64,000 bases of DNA. Source: Sphaerochaeta sp. Lineage in GTDB: Bacteria; Spirochaetota; Spirochaetia; Sphaerochaetales; Sphaerochaetaceae. The notes under the pieces were generated by a model. That model did not search any database. It had not been told where the DNA came from and worked only from the letters and a program-made list of their open reading frames with translations. Positions within the stretch are counted from its first letter, which is position 1. Every line of letters begins with the position of its first letter. Positions 19,158-28,394 of the stretch are shown here, one piece after another. Both the position numbers and the translations under genes were made by a program. The stretch spans positions 186,001-250,000 of the forward strand of contig JAKVPA010000001.1 of NCBI GenBank assembly GCA_022482495.1. The letters are read 5' to 3'.

Positions 19158-19875
19158 GATCATCCGGGTGGAAAACCTTTCGGGAGGCTATCCCCACGCT
19201 CCGGTGTTTGAAGGCCTTTCCCTCTCCTTCCATGGTCCCGGCCTGTGCACGGTGATCGGCCCCAACGGCTCCGGAAAGAGCACCCTCCTGAAATTCCTCT
19301 ACCGGGAATTGGCCCCCCAGTCAGGACAGGTATTGCTGGAAGGAAAAGACATCGCCTCCTACTCCCGAAGAGCAATCGCCAAGCGGATCGCCCTGGTCCC
19401 CCAATGGGGGCGCATCGAGGAGGATTTCACCGTACGGGACGCCGTGGCGATGGCTGGCTCGCTCCACGTGGAGGAAAGCCTGGATACCTGCGATCTTTCC
19501 GACAAAGCGGATGCCAGCGTCCTCTCCCTCTCCGGCGGGGAATTCCAACGAACGTTGATCGCCCGTGCCCTGGCGCAGGATACGCCGGTGCTGCTGTTGG
19601 ACGAGCCGGTGAACAATCTGGACATCTCCTATCAGGTCTCCACGTTGCGTCTGGTCAAGGATCTTGCCCACCATGGGGGGAAACTGGTCATTCTGGTGCT
19701 GCACGACCTGACGATGGCCCAGGTGTACAGTGATGACGTGGTGCTGCTCAACCATGGGAAGCTGGTGGCGCAGGGCGCGCCGCAGGAAGTGATCATCAAA
19801 GAGCGGATCGAATCGGTCTACGGGACACCGATGCAATGGGACGAAACGAACCATCTGCTTGTGCCGGTGTGGTAG
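19150..19875 (+). CDS. btuD: Cobalamin ABC transporter ATPase
   Basis: 241-residue ABC ATPase with Walker A G-P-N-G-S-G-K-S-T, signature L-S-G-G-E-F-Q-R, Walker B L-L-L-D-E-P and the H-loop L-H-D-L-T. All catalytic residues are intact. GGGAGG precedes the ATG. Completes the btuFCD importer. Confidence 0.93.
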   Translation: MDEIIRVENLSGGYPHAPVFEGLSLSFHGPGLCTVIGPNGSGKSTLLKFLYRELAPQSGQVLLEGKDIASYSRRAIAKRIALVPQWGRIEEDFTVRDAVAMAGSLHVEESLDTCDLSDKADASVLSLSGGEFQRTLIARALAQDTPVLLLDEPVNNLDISYQVSTLRLVKDLAHHGGKLVILVLHDLTMAQVYSDDVVLLNHGKLVAQGAPQEVIIKERIESVYGTPMQWDETNHLLVPVW

Positions 19876-19909
19876 ACAACCCACCCGGTTTGTCCGTACG
19901 ATCAGAACT

Positions 19910-20581
19910 GTGAAACCCGTCGCCAGGATCCTCAACCATATCTACCGCACCGCAGTCCGGCTGATCCTCAGCCTGAACTACGATTTCTGCGTCTGGAAGG
20001 AGGAACCGCTTCCCGACGGACCCAAACTGTTCTGTTCCAACCATTTCAGTTCCTCAGACGTCCACTTCGTCACCACGTTGACCAAGGATGACCTGCACAT
20101 GGTCATCGGCAGAGCCTGGGGGATCCGTCTGGTCAGGCCGTTCCTCAAATGGACGGAACAGATCAAGGCGTTGACGCCCGCCGACCGCAAGGGCGTCGTG
20201 AAGGCCGCGGTTTCCTATCTCCAGGCGGGAGACTCCGTCTACATTTTTCCCGAGGGCAAACTGTATGGAGATGGGAAGATCGGTCCGTTTCACGCCGGCG
20301 TGGCGCGAATCTATCTGGATCATCCCGTCCCGGTGATCCCCATCGGTCTGGTTGCGCCCCGGCGCAGGGTGCGGGCAAAGTTCTCCTTCACTGCGGGACG
20401 TGACATGACGGTGGTCAGCAGGAACTACTACGCAAACATCGGTCGGGCGATGGAGTTTCCCGAAGCGTTGGAAGTGGCAAAGACAGACCGTCTGAAGGCG
20501 GAAGGGATGATCTGCCATGCATTGGAAGCGGAAGTCCGCCGCTTGGTTGATGATATCAAGGAAACCAAATTCTGGAGTTGA
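19910..20581 (+). CDS. PlsC-like acyltransferase
   Basis: About 223-residue lysophosphatidic-acid acyltransferase family protein. The H-x4-D motif (N-H-F-S-S-S-D) and F-P-E-G-K are present. Expected to be membrane-associated and to acylate a glycerolipid. The start is uncertain: GTG at 19910 is 35 bases after btuD, while a TTG at 19859 would overlap btuD; neither has a good ribosome site. Overlap with the next gene's leader suggests it belongs to the same transcript. Confidence 0.82.
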   Translation: MKPVARILNHIYRTAVRLILSLNYDFCVWKEEPLPDGPKLFCSNHFSSSDVHFVTTLTKDDLHMVIGRAWGIRLVRPFLKWTEQIKALTPADRKGVVKAAVSYLQAGDSVYIFPEGKLYGDGKIGPFHAGVARIYLDHPVPVIPIGLVAPRRRVRAKFSFTAGRDMTVVSRNYYANIGRAMEFPEALEVAKTDRLKAEGMICHALEAEVRRLVDDIKETKFWS

Positions 20582-20583
20582 AT

Positions 20584-21318
20584 ATGGAAGAAAAACGTGA
20601 TGCGTTGTTTACACAATTCTTGGCGCAGGTGGAGGACATCTGCCGTCATTCGGCACAGGTGGATGATCTGAAGTTCCAGGCACAGCTGGGAAACGGCACC
20701 TCGTTCAGGTTCCGGTACAACCGCGCTTCGTTCCTTCGTTCGCTGAACCCCTCGACCCCCTACCAACCCCACTCCGTCTGGGGTGGCGTGGTGGATTGCG
20801 TCGGAGGCTTGTGTTGCCTTCTGATGCTGATCGCTCTGTTCAGAAGCCCTTGGCCGATGGCCTTGTACCTGCTCTTACTGGCAACTTTCACCTTCTCCGC
20901 GCTGGATCATTTCCTGGATGAGACAATGCGGCCCGCCCATCGGGTGTTCCGGACGCTTGGCAACGTGTTCCGTATCCTTTCGTTGGGGTGTGGCGTCTAC
21001 GCAATCGCGTTGAAAGCGGGCAGCCACCTCACCTGGGTCGCGGCATGCTCGCTCCTTGGGATGGCGGCGGCGCTGTTTTTGCTTTCCCTGCAGACCAAAG
21101 GCGCATTGTTCGCATCCCTGGTCATCTCGATGCTCCTCCCGATGGCGATCTTGTTCACCAACCGTTCCCTGCTCGGCATCTGTGCCGCGTCCCTGCTGTC
21201 CCTCTGGTCACTGCAGGAACTGCTCCTGCCTTCCACGTGGACAAGCCGAACCAACACCGTCTTCGGCGTCATCGGCTCGATCGTCCTGGGATTATTGCTG
21301 CTTGGCTGGGGCGCGTAG
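20584..21318 (+). CDS. Uncharacterised integral membrane protein
   Basis: 244 residues: a soluble N-terminus of about 60 residues, then six to seven hydrophobic segments. No family recognised. GGAG (20574-20577) is 6 bases before the ATG at 20584, within the end of the acyltransferase gene, so it is translationally coupled to it. Its 3' end overlaps the convergent CYTH gene by 27 bases. Confidence 0.7.
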   Translation: MEEKRDALFTQFLAQVEDICRHSAQVDDLKFQAQLGNGTSFRFRYNRASFLRSLNPSTPYQPHSVWGGVVDCVGGLCCLLMLIALFRSPWPMALYLLLLATFTFSALDHFLDETMRPAHRVFRTLGNVFRILSLGCGVYAIALKAGSHLTWVAACSLLGMAAALFLLSLQTKGALFASLVISMLLPMAILFTNRSLLGICAASLLSLWSLQELLLPSTWTSRTNTVFGVIGSIVLGLLLLGWGA

Positions 21319-21855
21319 CATGTCCATGTAGTAGCGGCTCTCAATGGCGCTCTGGTCGATGTCCAGCATGCGGAGCGCCTTCTGCAGGTTCCGTTTTGCC
21401 TGGTCGACCAGTTCCTGGTCGTCCAGCACGAACTCCATCTCGACAAACCACCCCAGCGGCGGAACCTCGACGAGCTCGACGTGAAGCGAAGGAAAGCCGG
21501 AGAACGGTATGTGACAATGGACTCCCTGCTTCAACTTGCGGACGAACTCCACGTATCCCAGGGAGCGGGCGAACGCCATGGCTCCGTCCCGCTCTTCCCC
21601 TGACGCGGTGAATTCATGCTCCACGTTGACTTCCACGCCATTTTGGATCGTTTTCTCCTTGCTGGTGAACAAGAGCGTCCCTTGGGAGGAACCATACCGT
21701 TCCAGACGGATACGGAACAACGCGGGACCTCCGGGAAGTGAATAGTACACATCTTCCTTCACTTCCGGGACGAGCCCGTCACCCAGCACGGAGAGGCGCT
21801 TTTGGCACGCCTCGTGATCGGCCACATGGGCCTTCAGTTCCACTTCGTAGCCCAT
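21292..21855 (-). CDS. CYTH-domain protein (class IV adenylate cyclase/triphosphatase-like)
   Basis: 187-residue CYTH (triphosphate tunnel) protein. The N-terminal E-V-E-L-K matches the E-x-E-x-K metal/triphosphate motif, and later basic and acidic strands (F-R-I-R-L-E-R, E-H-E-F, H-V-E-L-V-E-V) fit the tunnel pattern. Could be a CyaB-type adenylate cyclase or an inorganic/thiamine triphosphatase; the sequence does not decide. One base separates it from the upstream membrane protein gene. Confidence 0.82.
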   Translation of the reverse strand: MGYEVELKAHVADHEACQKRLSVLGDGLVPEVKEDVYYSLPGGPALFRIRLERYGSSQGTLLFTSKEKTIQNGVEVNVEHEFTASGEERDGAMAFARSLGYVEFVRKLKQGVHCHIPFSGFPSLHVELVEVPPLGWFVEMEFVLDDQELVDQAKRNLQKALRMLDIDQSAIESRYYMDMLRAPAKQQ

Positions 21856-21856
21856 C

Positions 21857-22753
21857 TCAGTCTTTCCACGGGAAGATCATTCCCTTCAGGGAGCGGGGTC
21901 CGATGCTTTCGTTTTCCTCATACAGCAGGTCGGCCCACGGCAGATGCTTGCGGTCTGCGCCGGGATTGGCTTCCAGATAATCATACTTCTTCATCAACAG
22001 TTTTCCCGCCACCATGCCGGTCAGCTGGATGCCGCCGGTTCCCGGGATCAAGCCGACGGTGAAGACGGAGATCACCGCCTGGACGATGATGTCCAGGGCG
22101 CAGAACAGGCTGACTCCGGTATTGTCCGCCACGAAGATGAAACACTTTTTCAGTGTCTTCAGCGGCCGGTCCCCTTCCATCATGAAGTGGAGCGGATAGT
22201 AGTACATGATGGCCAGGGAGAACGCCACCGCGACCCAGAACAAAATCACCGTGATGACCAGACCGAACATGTTGCCGTAGGACAGGTAGAACGGCATGAC
22301 GAAACCGATCAACGCGGCAAGGAACAGCACGACGAGCCAGTACAGGAGCGCATGCCGCCAACTGGTCCGGATCCCCCGCTTGAAGCCTGCCCATCCGACC
22401 CGTTCATACCGTGCATAGGCGTGGTTCATCGCGCCCGTTCCCGCCTGCAGGAACGCGAACAAGCCGGCGACCAGGCAAAGGAGGACGACGGACAAGCCGA
22501 AATACGGCCCGGCCTGCCCTGCTTCACTCTGCTTCACCGTTTCATTGGCTTTTTCCACCTGGCTGGCCACCACCGTCGTAGGAGTGGCCTTCTCGGTTGT
22601 TGTCGCCGAGGCGTTTTCCGTCCCGGCCGCTCCCAACGAGAGGCACCCCAACAAGGCGAACAGCACCACCATGTACAGCAAATTCTGCAGGACGAGCCCC
22701 AACAGGTTGTCCCAGCCATCCCAAAACACTTTTTTGATGAAGAAACCGATCAT
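21857..22753 (-). CDS. Uncharacterised multispan membrane protein
   Basis: 298 residues with five or six hydrophobic segments and a Thr/Ala/Glu-rich linker (about residues 43-80) between the first and second. The N-terminus (F-F-I-K-K-V-F-W-D-G-W-D-N-L) and a conserved-looking F-V-A-D-N-T-G-V segment resemble hypothetical spirochaetal membrane proteins, but I do not recognise a named family. Probably cotranscribed with the CYTH gene. Confidence 0.7.
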   Translation of the reverse strand: MIGFFIKKVFWDGWDNLLGLVLQNLLYMVVLFALLGCLSLGAAGTENASATTTEKATPTTVVASQVEKANETVKQSEAGQAGPYFGLSVVLLCLVAGLFAFLQAGTGAMNHAYARYERVGWAGFKRGIRTSWRHALLYWLVVLFLAALIGFVMPFYLSYGNMFGLVITVILFWVAVAFSLAIMYYYPLHFMMEGDRPLKTLKKCFIFVADNTGVSLFCALDIIVQAVISVFTVGLIPGTGGIQLTGMVAGKLLMKKYDYLEANPGADRKHLPWADLLYEENESIGPRSLKGMIFPWKD

Positions 22754-22884
22754 GCTTGTAGAGTAGTAGCAGACGAAGAAAAAGACAACGGGGAAACGGG
22801 GAAAACATCAGACAAGAAAATGAGTCGTACCCCCTTGCATGAACAGGCTGATTTCTGATATTGTCACTAGAGCGACAGAATTTT

Positions 22885-22957
22885 GGCGGCGTAACTCAGC
22901 TGGTAGAGTGGCAGACTCATATTCTGTATGTCCGGGGTCCGACTCCCTGCGCCGCTA
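22885..22957 (+). tRNA. tRNA-Met (anticodon CAT)
   Basis: A 73-base cloverleaf: acceptor GGCGGCG pairs with CGCCGCT, the D arm is ACTC/GAGT, the anticodon loop CTCATAT gives CAT, and the T loop is TCCGACT. Discriminator A. CCA is not encoded. It lacks initiator features and is probably elongator Met; a tRNA-Ile with lysidine-modified CAT cannot be excluded. A TTGCAT/TATTGT promoter candidate lies upstream. Confidence 0.93.
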
Positions 22958-22961
22958 CTCT

Positions 22962-22995
22962 CGGGAACGATGCTTCTGCATAGTTCCCGTTTTTT
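22962..22995 (+). terminator. Intrinsic terminator of tRNA-Met
   Basis: Stem CGGGAAC (22962-22968) with GTTCCCG (22983-22989), an inner ATGC/GCAT stem, then six T. Confidence 0.9.
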
Positions 22996-22999
22996 GTAT

Positions 23000-23491
23000 T
23001 CAGACGGTATGAATCCTGCTTTTGTCGTACCGGTTCACCCGGCTGGTGGTGCGGGCTGCATAGCCGACGGCAATGATGGAGAACGGTTCCAAGGTATGGG
23101 GGATGGCAAGCGTCTTGGTCACCCAGTCGATCCGCTCCTGAATCGGCGCGATGCCCAGCCAAACGGCGCCCAACCCTTGGGCTACCGCTTCCAGCAAGAT
23201 GTTTTCCGTACAGGCAGCCATATCTTGGGCGACAAACTGGGGAAACAGCGCTTTTTTGCGGGAACAGCAGACGATGCCAAGGGGCGCACCGGCAAGACAT
23301 GCCGCGTCGGGATTGCTCTGGGAAAGCCGGAGAAGCACCGTTTTGTCCTTCACCACGTAGAACTCCCATGGTTGTTGGTTTCCCGCTGACGGAGAAGCCA
23401 TGGCGCTCTCCAAAAGCATGACGATTTTTGAGTCCGGAACAGGATCGTCACGGAACACCCTCACGCTTTTCCGGTTCAGAATAATATCCAT
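23000..23491 (-). CDS. Nitroreductase-family FMN oxidoreductase
   Basis: 163-residue nitroreductase-fold protein. R-K-S-V-R-V-F at the N-terminus and S-P-S-A-G-N-Q-Q-P-W-E-F match the FMN-binding elements; a late G-x-G-A-V-W-L-G segment is also typical. The start at 23491 (M-D-I-I-L-N-R) is the family N-terminus; upstream residues are unlikely. Substrate unknown. Confidence 0.9.
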   Translation of the reverse strand: MDIILNRKSVRVFRDDPVPDSKIVMLLESAMASPSAGNQQPWEFYVVKDKTVLLRLSQSNPDAACLAGAPLGIVCCSRKKALFPQFVAQDMAACTENILLEAVAQGLGAVWLGIAPIQERIDWVTKTLAIPHTLEPFSIIAVGYAARTTSRVNRYDKSRIHTV

Positions 23492-23557
23492 GCGCTGCAC
23501 CACCTTCGTGTGAGTGTAGCACAAATGGATGATTTCTGCACAAGGGATGGGGATGTG

Positions 23558-26080
23558 TCAATCGCCTTTTTTCTGCGCTTTCGGCAAATATTTTTGCTCA
23601 AACTCCGAAATGGCGATGGGTGGCGAATACACATATCCCTGGATGTAGCTGCAGTCCAGATTCTTCAACGCAACCACCTGGGGGTGCGTCTCGATGCCTT
23701 GGGCGATGACGGACAGTCCGAGCGAGCCGGCCATGTTGATCACCCCCTTGACCAAGGTGGTCTTCCGTTCATTCTCCGGGAAACCTTCGGCGAAGAAACT
23801 CCGGTCGATCTTGATGGAATCGAAATCCAGCACGCCCAATGCCTGGATGTTGGACGAGTCGCATCCGAAATCATCAATCGTCACCGTGGCGCCCCAGGAG
23901 TGGATCCGGTCGATGATCTGCTTGATCACCCCGACATCCTTGTACGCCGAATGTTCTGAGATCTGCAGGTCAAGGTAGGAGACGGGCACCCCACTCTCCC
24001 GGACGATCTGCTCGTACTTCCGGAACACCTCGTACCGGTTGACCGCCGTCCGTGAGATGTTCACCGAAACCACTGGCGGCGTGATGCCCTGGGCCAGCCA
24101 CCGGTTGATCAACATGCACACCTCCTTGAAGACGTACAGGTCGATTTCCGTGATGAACCCATTCTTCTCAAACAGCGGAATGAATTCACCCGGCTGCAAC
24201 AACCCCAGCTCAGGATTGCGCCAACGGATCAACGCCTCCGCTCCGGAGAGCGTGCCGTCGCTCAGTCTGATTGTCGGTTGCAGATAGACGACGAATTCCT
24301 TGTCACGGAGCGCCTGTTGCATCCGCTCCTCTAGCATCCGTTGCCGTTGCATTTCCATGCCGCAAGCGTCGTTGTACAGATAGCAGTGCACATCGGGAAG
24401 ATAATCGGCCAACGGATTGCCATAGGCAAGCAACGCCTGGCTGGTGATGGTTTCGATTAGTGTTTTGGGATCCCCCCACTTCGCTGCGCAGGATTGCACC
24501 ACGATGGAATGTTCCCCCAGGTTCCTGCTGTCCACGCCGGAGAGCAGCGTCCAGATCTTCTTCAGCCGGACATACAGCACATCGTTGGATTCCGCCATGA
24601 CCAGCATGCCGAATTTGGCGTCGCCGAGGTATCCCAGCGTCTCGTTCTCATGCAGGCAGGATGCGATCAAATCATACACCCGTTTGAGGATGGCGTTTCC
24701 TTCGCTCCGTCCAAGAACATCCTGGATCATGGCGAACTGCACCAGATCGTAGTGGACAAAGTAATACGACCGGCCCCCCTCCGAGACCAGGCGTTTTGCC
24801 TCATCGACGAACCGGTTGGCCGTGTTCCCGTGGGTGATCTCATCCACATAGGCAAGCCGTTTGTAGTAGCGGGCAAACCGGATGTCCTTGAAGTCATTCA
24901 TGCTGCTGCGCACCGTGACGGCAAACACGATCACGACGAAGCACATCAACCCCCAGCGGTACGGTTCGGTGTTGTCATAGAAACTCTTCGTGTAGAACAT
25001 CGCCAGGTTGACCGCCGAAGGAATGGCAAGCACCAAGAGGGCCAGGAACGGCGCCACCATCGTCTTGTCATGATAGCGGACCGACTCGGAAAGCACGAAC
25101 AACGCCAGGATGGCCACCATCACGAAACAGAAGATGTGGGTGGTGACCAGACTGAGGTTCAGCGGCACCAGATTCAGCGCGTACAACGCCAGAATGACGT
25201 ACAGATAGATGAAATAGGCGTAGATGAAATATCCCAGCGTCTTCCGGTAATGGGGGGAAAGCTCACGGTAGAACAGCGTCAGGAACAACGGCATCACCAT
25301 GAATGAGAAATGGGACAGCATGTAGCGGAACGACGCGTTTCCCGAAAAGAAGAAAAAGAAATCGGAATCACTGAAAATCCACAGGCTGGACGCCAACGTG
25401 AACAATCCCAGATACAGGTAACACTGGTAGTTGAACGCCACTTTCCAGTGCCGGAGGATGAAGTAATAGACCAAAAGCCAGATGGTCAGACAGAGCATCA
25501 CCAGACAAAAGCCGAACAGATACAGGTTCTGCCGGAAGATTCGGGCCCGAATCGCCCCTACCTGCCCGATCCGTGCCGTGTACAGCTCAAGGTACCGGCC
25601 GATACCCTGGTTGGTCAGGGTGACGCGGAGCGTCTTTCCTGCGTATGTCGGATCCAAGGGAATGGTCACCCAATGGCGCCCCAGCTCCTTGCCGAAACGC
25701 CCAGGATTTGCCGTCCCCTCTTCGTACACCGCATTCCCGTCGACCGTGACGACAATGTGGAAATGACTGGACAGGAAGGTGATCACCGTTCCGGCAGGAA
25801 TCTGTTCGGGGAGCACGTGCTCCATCGTCATCGACTCGCCTTCATGGAGCAGATAGGCCTTGTGTTCATATTCCACATTCCGGAAGGAGGGATCTGTCCA
25901 GCCGGAGGAATAGGAAGAAGAATCGCCAAAGGACAACAGCAGGTTCTCTTTGGGGATCCGCACCCCAATGCCGATCATCACAACGAACACGACAAACAAC
26001 ACGATAAACCAACCCAGAAACGGTTTGGAAGTTTGTGTAGGTTTCTCCTTCAATGTGTGTCCTGGTCGCCGTTCACTCAT
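23558..26080 (-). CDS. Membrane sensor with degenerate GGDEF and partial EAL domain
   Basis: 840 residues. An N-terminal anchor and extracytoplasmic beta domain (about 25-185) resemble 7TMR-DISM sensors and are followed by about seven membrane segments (190-395). The GGDEF-like domain (about 410-570) has L-G-D-A-K-F in place of G-G-D-E-F, so cyclase activity is unlikely. The EAL-like domain (about 585-830) keeps A-E-A-L, V-N-I-S, I-D-D-F-G, I-K-I-D and I-Q-G-Y, but the usual A-E-G-V-E-T reads A-Q-G-I-E-T. It may be a c-di-GMP phosphodiesterase with altered activity or a receptor. Only a 66-base gap separates it from the nitroreductase gene. Confidence 0.85.
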   Translation of the reverse strand: MSERRPGHTLKEKPTQTSKPFLGWFIVLFVVFVVMIGIGVRIPKENLLLSFGDSSSYSSGWTDPSFRNVEYEHKAYLLHEGESMTMEHVLPEQIPAGTVITFLSSHFHIVVTVDGNAVYEEGTANPGRFGKELGRHWVTIPLDPTYAGKTLRVTLTNQGIGRYLELYTARIGQVGAIRARIFRQNLYLFGFCLVMLCLTIWLLVYYFILRHWKVAFNYQCYLYLGLFTLASSLWIFSDSDFFFFFSGNASFRYMLSHFSFMVMPLFLTLFYRELSPHYRKTLGYFIYAYFIYLYVILALYALNLVPLNLSLVTTHIFCFVMVAILALFVLSESVRYHDKTMVAPFLALLVLAIPSAVNLAMFYTKSFYDNTEPYRWGLMCFVVIVFAVTVRSSMNDFKDIRFARYYKRLAYVDEITHGNTANRFVDEAKRLVSEGGRSYYFVHYDLVQFAMIQDVLGRSEGNAILKRVYDLIASCLHENETLGYLGDAKFGMLVMAESNDVLYVRLKKIWTLLSGVDSRNLGEHSIVVQSCAAKWGDPKTLIETITSQALLAYGNPLADYLPDVHCYLYNDACGMEMQRQRMLEERMQQALRDKEFVVYLQPTIRLSDGTLSGAEALIRWRNPELGLLQPGEFIPLFEKNGFITEIDLYVFKEVCMLINRWLAQGITPPVVSVNISRTAVNRYEVFRKYEQIVRESGVPVSYLDLQISEHSAYKDVGVIKQIIDRIHSWGATVTIDDFGCDSSNIQALGVLDFDSIKIDRSFFAEGFPENERKTTLVKGVINMAGSLGLSVIAQGIETHPQVVALKNLDCSYIQGYVYSPPIAISEFEQKYLPKAQKKGD

Positions 26081-26148
26081 ACCACCCCCTCATCCTTCTT
26101 TTCCTCCACAGTATCACAAGATGCGGGACAAAAAACAAGAAGGAATCA

Positions 26149-26988
26149 TCAGAACGCAAGAAACGGGGCGATGCGCCGAGCGTCCTGGTATCCTTTCAGG
26201 TACAAGTCATGGATCTGGGAACGATCCCGCGTCAACGTCTTCATCCCTTCGATGTCATCCGGGGCGACGATCAGGACGCTCCCTTCCCGTTCCAAATCCC
26301 GGGCAAGGGAAACCGCATGGTTGTATCGCTCTCCCCTGAGGTTCAGGTTCTCCGCCGTACGGGAAAAATGGTGACGGATCAGAGGCGCCATCCGCTTTTC
26401 ACGCTTCCCGGTGATGGTCATCGTTTTCGGCCGGGTGAGGATCACCACGACCCGGTCGCAACCCGCTGCCTGAGCCGCGCCAAGAGGGATCGGGTCGGTC
26501 AGCGCGCCGTCGAAATACCATCGTCCTGATACGGAAACCGGTTTGCACGCGATGGGGATGCAGGAGGAAGCCATCAACACCGCATAGTCGTTCCGGCGCA
26601 TGTCGTCTTTGGTGAAATACCGAGGTTTGCCGCTTTGCGCGTCGCTTGCCACGACGATCATCCGGGAGGGATTGGCGCACAACGTGTCATAATCCAGCGG
26701 ATCCTCCCCTTCCTGACGCGTCAACGTCCCATAGATGTACTGGACATCCAGGTAGGAGCCGGTACGCACCAGATTGGAAAACGACATGTACTGCTTGCGG
26801 AACGCGTAATCCTCATAGAACCGCAGGCTTCGGCCCCTCTGTTTGGAGAGAAAAGAAGCGATGTTCCCCGCGCCTGCGGAGACACCGATGCACAGATCAA
26901 AACCGATCCCTTGGTCCAGGCAATAGTCAAACACACCACTGCCATAGGAACCGCGGAGGCCGCCTCCGACATCGATGACCGCCGTCAT
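26149..26988 (-). CDS. Patatin-like phospholipase
   Basis: 279-residue patatin-fold lipid acyl hydrolase. G-G-G-L-R-G (oxyanion hole), nucleophile elbow G-V-S-A-G and D-G-A-L (catalytic Asp) form the Ser-Asp dyad set. The start at 26988 follows GGAGGCGGT. Overlaps the thiamine pyrophosphokinase gene by 4 bases. Likely cytoplasmic, as no signal peptide is seen. Confidence 0.9.
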   Translation of the reverse strand: MTAVIDVGGGLRGSYGSGVFDYCLDQGIGFDLCIGVSAGAGNIASFLSKQRGRSLRFYEDYAFRKQYMSFSNLVRTGSYLDVQYIYGTLTRQEGEDPLDYDTLCANPSRMIVVASDAQSGKPRYFTKDDMRRNDYAVLMASSCIPIACKPVSVSGRWYFDGALTDPIPLGAAQAAGCDRVVVILTRPKTMTITGKREKRMAPLIRHHFSRTAENLNLRGERYNHAVSLARDLEREGSVLIVAPDDIEGMKTLTRDRSQIHDLYLKGYQDARRIAPFLAF

Positions 26989-27620
26989 ACCGCCTCCCGT
27001 CGGGGAAAGCACGGCACCCCGGCATTCCACATCACCAGAATCTCTCCGGATTTGACCGTCACGGAAGCAGGGGCATGCGTGAACGCGTTGCTCACTCCCA
27101 GGGGGAAATCTGCGCTGAGTTCCCCATCAAACGGGTAGGAACACCCCTGCAGACTGACCGTCGCCGAAGGACAGCCCCAGGCGAAGACGGAGAAGATACC
27201 CGTCAGGCCGGAAGGAAACAGAAGCGTCTCCCGTTTCGCGATGGTGGCCATCTCCCGTCCAACCAGATAACCTTCCACACCATGAGCGTTCAAAAACGCC
27301 AATGCGTGGAAATTGGCGATGGTATGGTCCGTCCGCCCTCCCGTCGCTCCGTACAGCAGAAAGCGGGAACAGCCTTTTTCCAGACCGGCACGGATGGCCA
27401 GCATGGTGTCCGTATCATCCTTCCGCTCTGGCCGGCGCTCCACCGGCACACCCGTAGGGACGAATCCCAACGAATCAAAGTCCCCGACAACCAGATCCGG
27501 CGTGATGCCAAGGCCCTGCAAGGTACGATATCCGGCGTCAGCGGCGACCACAAAATCCCCCTGCTGGGGAGAAATCGGGACATCGACCGGCATGGCGGAT
27601 ATGATCAGACAGGTGCTCAT
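26985..27620 (-). CDS. thiN: Thiamine pyrophosphokinase
   Basis: 211-residue enzyme making thiamine diphosphate from thiamine and ATP. Motifs: A-A-D-A-G, V-G-D-F-D-S-L, K-D-D-T-D-T-M-L-A, and G-A-T-G-G-R-T-D-H-T. GAAGAGG precedes the ATG. Overlaps the patatin gene (ATGA). Confidence 0.93.
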   Translation of the reverse strand: MSTCLIISAMPVDVPISPQQGDFVVAADAGYRTLQGLGITPDLVVGDFDSLGFVPTGVPVERRPERKDDTDTMLAIRAGLEKGCSRFLLYGATGGRTDHTIANFHALAFLNAHGVEGYLVGREMATIAKRETLLFPSGLTGIFSVFAWGCPSATVSLQGCSYPFDGELSADFPLGVSNAFTHAPASVTVKSGEILVMWNAGVPCFPRREAV

Positions 27621-27656
27621 GACTCTATCCTCTTCATTTCCCCGCTCTCTGGCAAG

Positions 27657-28394
27657 TCATGTATCGCTTACCTTGGCCAGATACGCGGAAACTTCGGAAT
27701 CCACCGGATACATCCGGCTGGAGGCAAGAAGGTAGGAAGAAGCCGTCTGATGATCCTTCATGCGGTAGCTCGCGATCCCGATGACCCCGCACAGCGACGC
27801 GAGATCCCATGAAGCGAGTTTGTCACGGGTCTCTTGGTACAGTTGCACCAGCATGGCCCTTCCCTTGGAGACATCCCCGCCGAACAGCCCCGGGGCAAAG
27901 ACCAGGTTGTTCGCCTTCAAATAGATGGCGTAGAACTCGTCCGGATACCGCTTGTACGCTTCATCCAACGCCTTCTTTGACGCGATGCCATAGGAAAGAT
28001 TAGAGCGGTCCGCCAAGAACAGCAACGAATTTGCGTCTGCGGCAAGCGTCAGACGAAAGAAGGAATCTTCAGGGAGACTCTTGATATCTTCCAGCGTCTG
28101 CTCCGCCATCGTCTTTCCCTTGGCCACATCCAGCACCGGTCCGTCCTTGATCAACAGGCGGGAACAGGCAAGGGTGGCGCGGATCGACGCCACCTGATCC
28201 TCCTGTGTCGCCTGCTGGGTTCGGAAGGTCTCACAAAGGCGCTCGGCTTCCTCGGCGTCCCCTTTGCCACGAACCAGTTGCATCAGTTGTGCGTACGAAG
28301 ACCGATCCTTGAGAAACGCGTAGGAATCGGTGATCTGTGCAAACCCCACAACGCCGAGGAACAGCAGACAGCAAAGGAACAACAAACGTCGCAT
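27657..28394 (-). CDS. Secreted helical protein of unknown function
   Basis: 245 residues with an N-terminal signal peptide (R-R-L-L-F then a hydrophobic run ending G-F-A-Q). The remainder is alpha-helical with TPR-like spacing near the C-terminus, but no named family is recognised. The start at 28394 has GGAGGAACT upstream and shares one base with the stop of the preceding gene (TGATG), so it is the last gene of the efflux operon. Confidence 0.75.
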   Translation of the reverse strand: MRRLLFLCCLLFLGVVGFAQITDSYAFLKDRSSYAQLMQLVRGKGDAEEAERLCETFRTQQATQEDQVASIRATLACSRLLIKDGPVLDVAKGKTMAEQTLEDIKSLPEDSFFRLTLAADANSLLFLADRSNLSYGIASKKALDEAYKRYPDEFYAIYLKANNLVFAPGLFGGDVSKGRAMLVQLYQETRDKLASWDLASLCGVIGIASYRMKDHQTASSYLLASSRMYPVDSEVSAYLAKVSDT

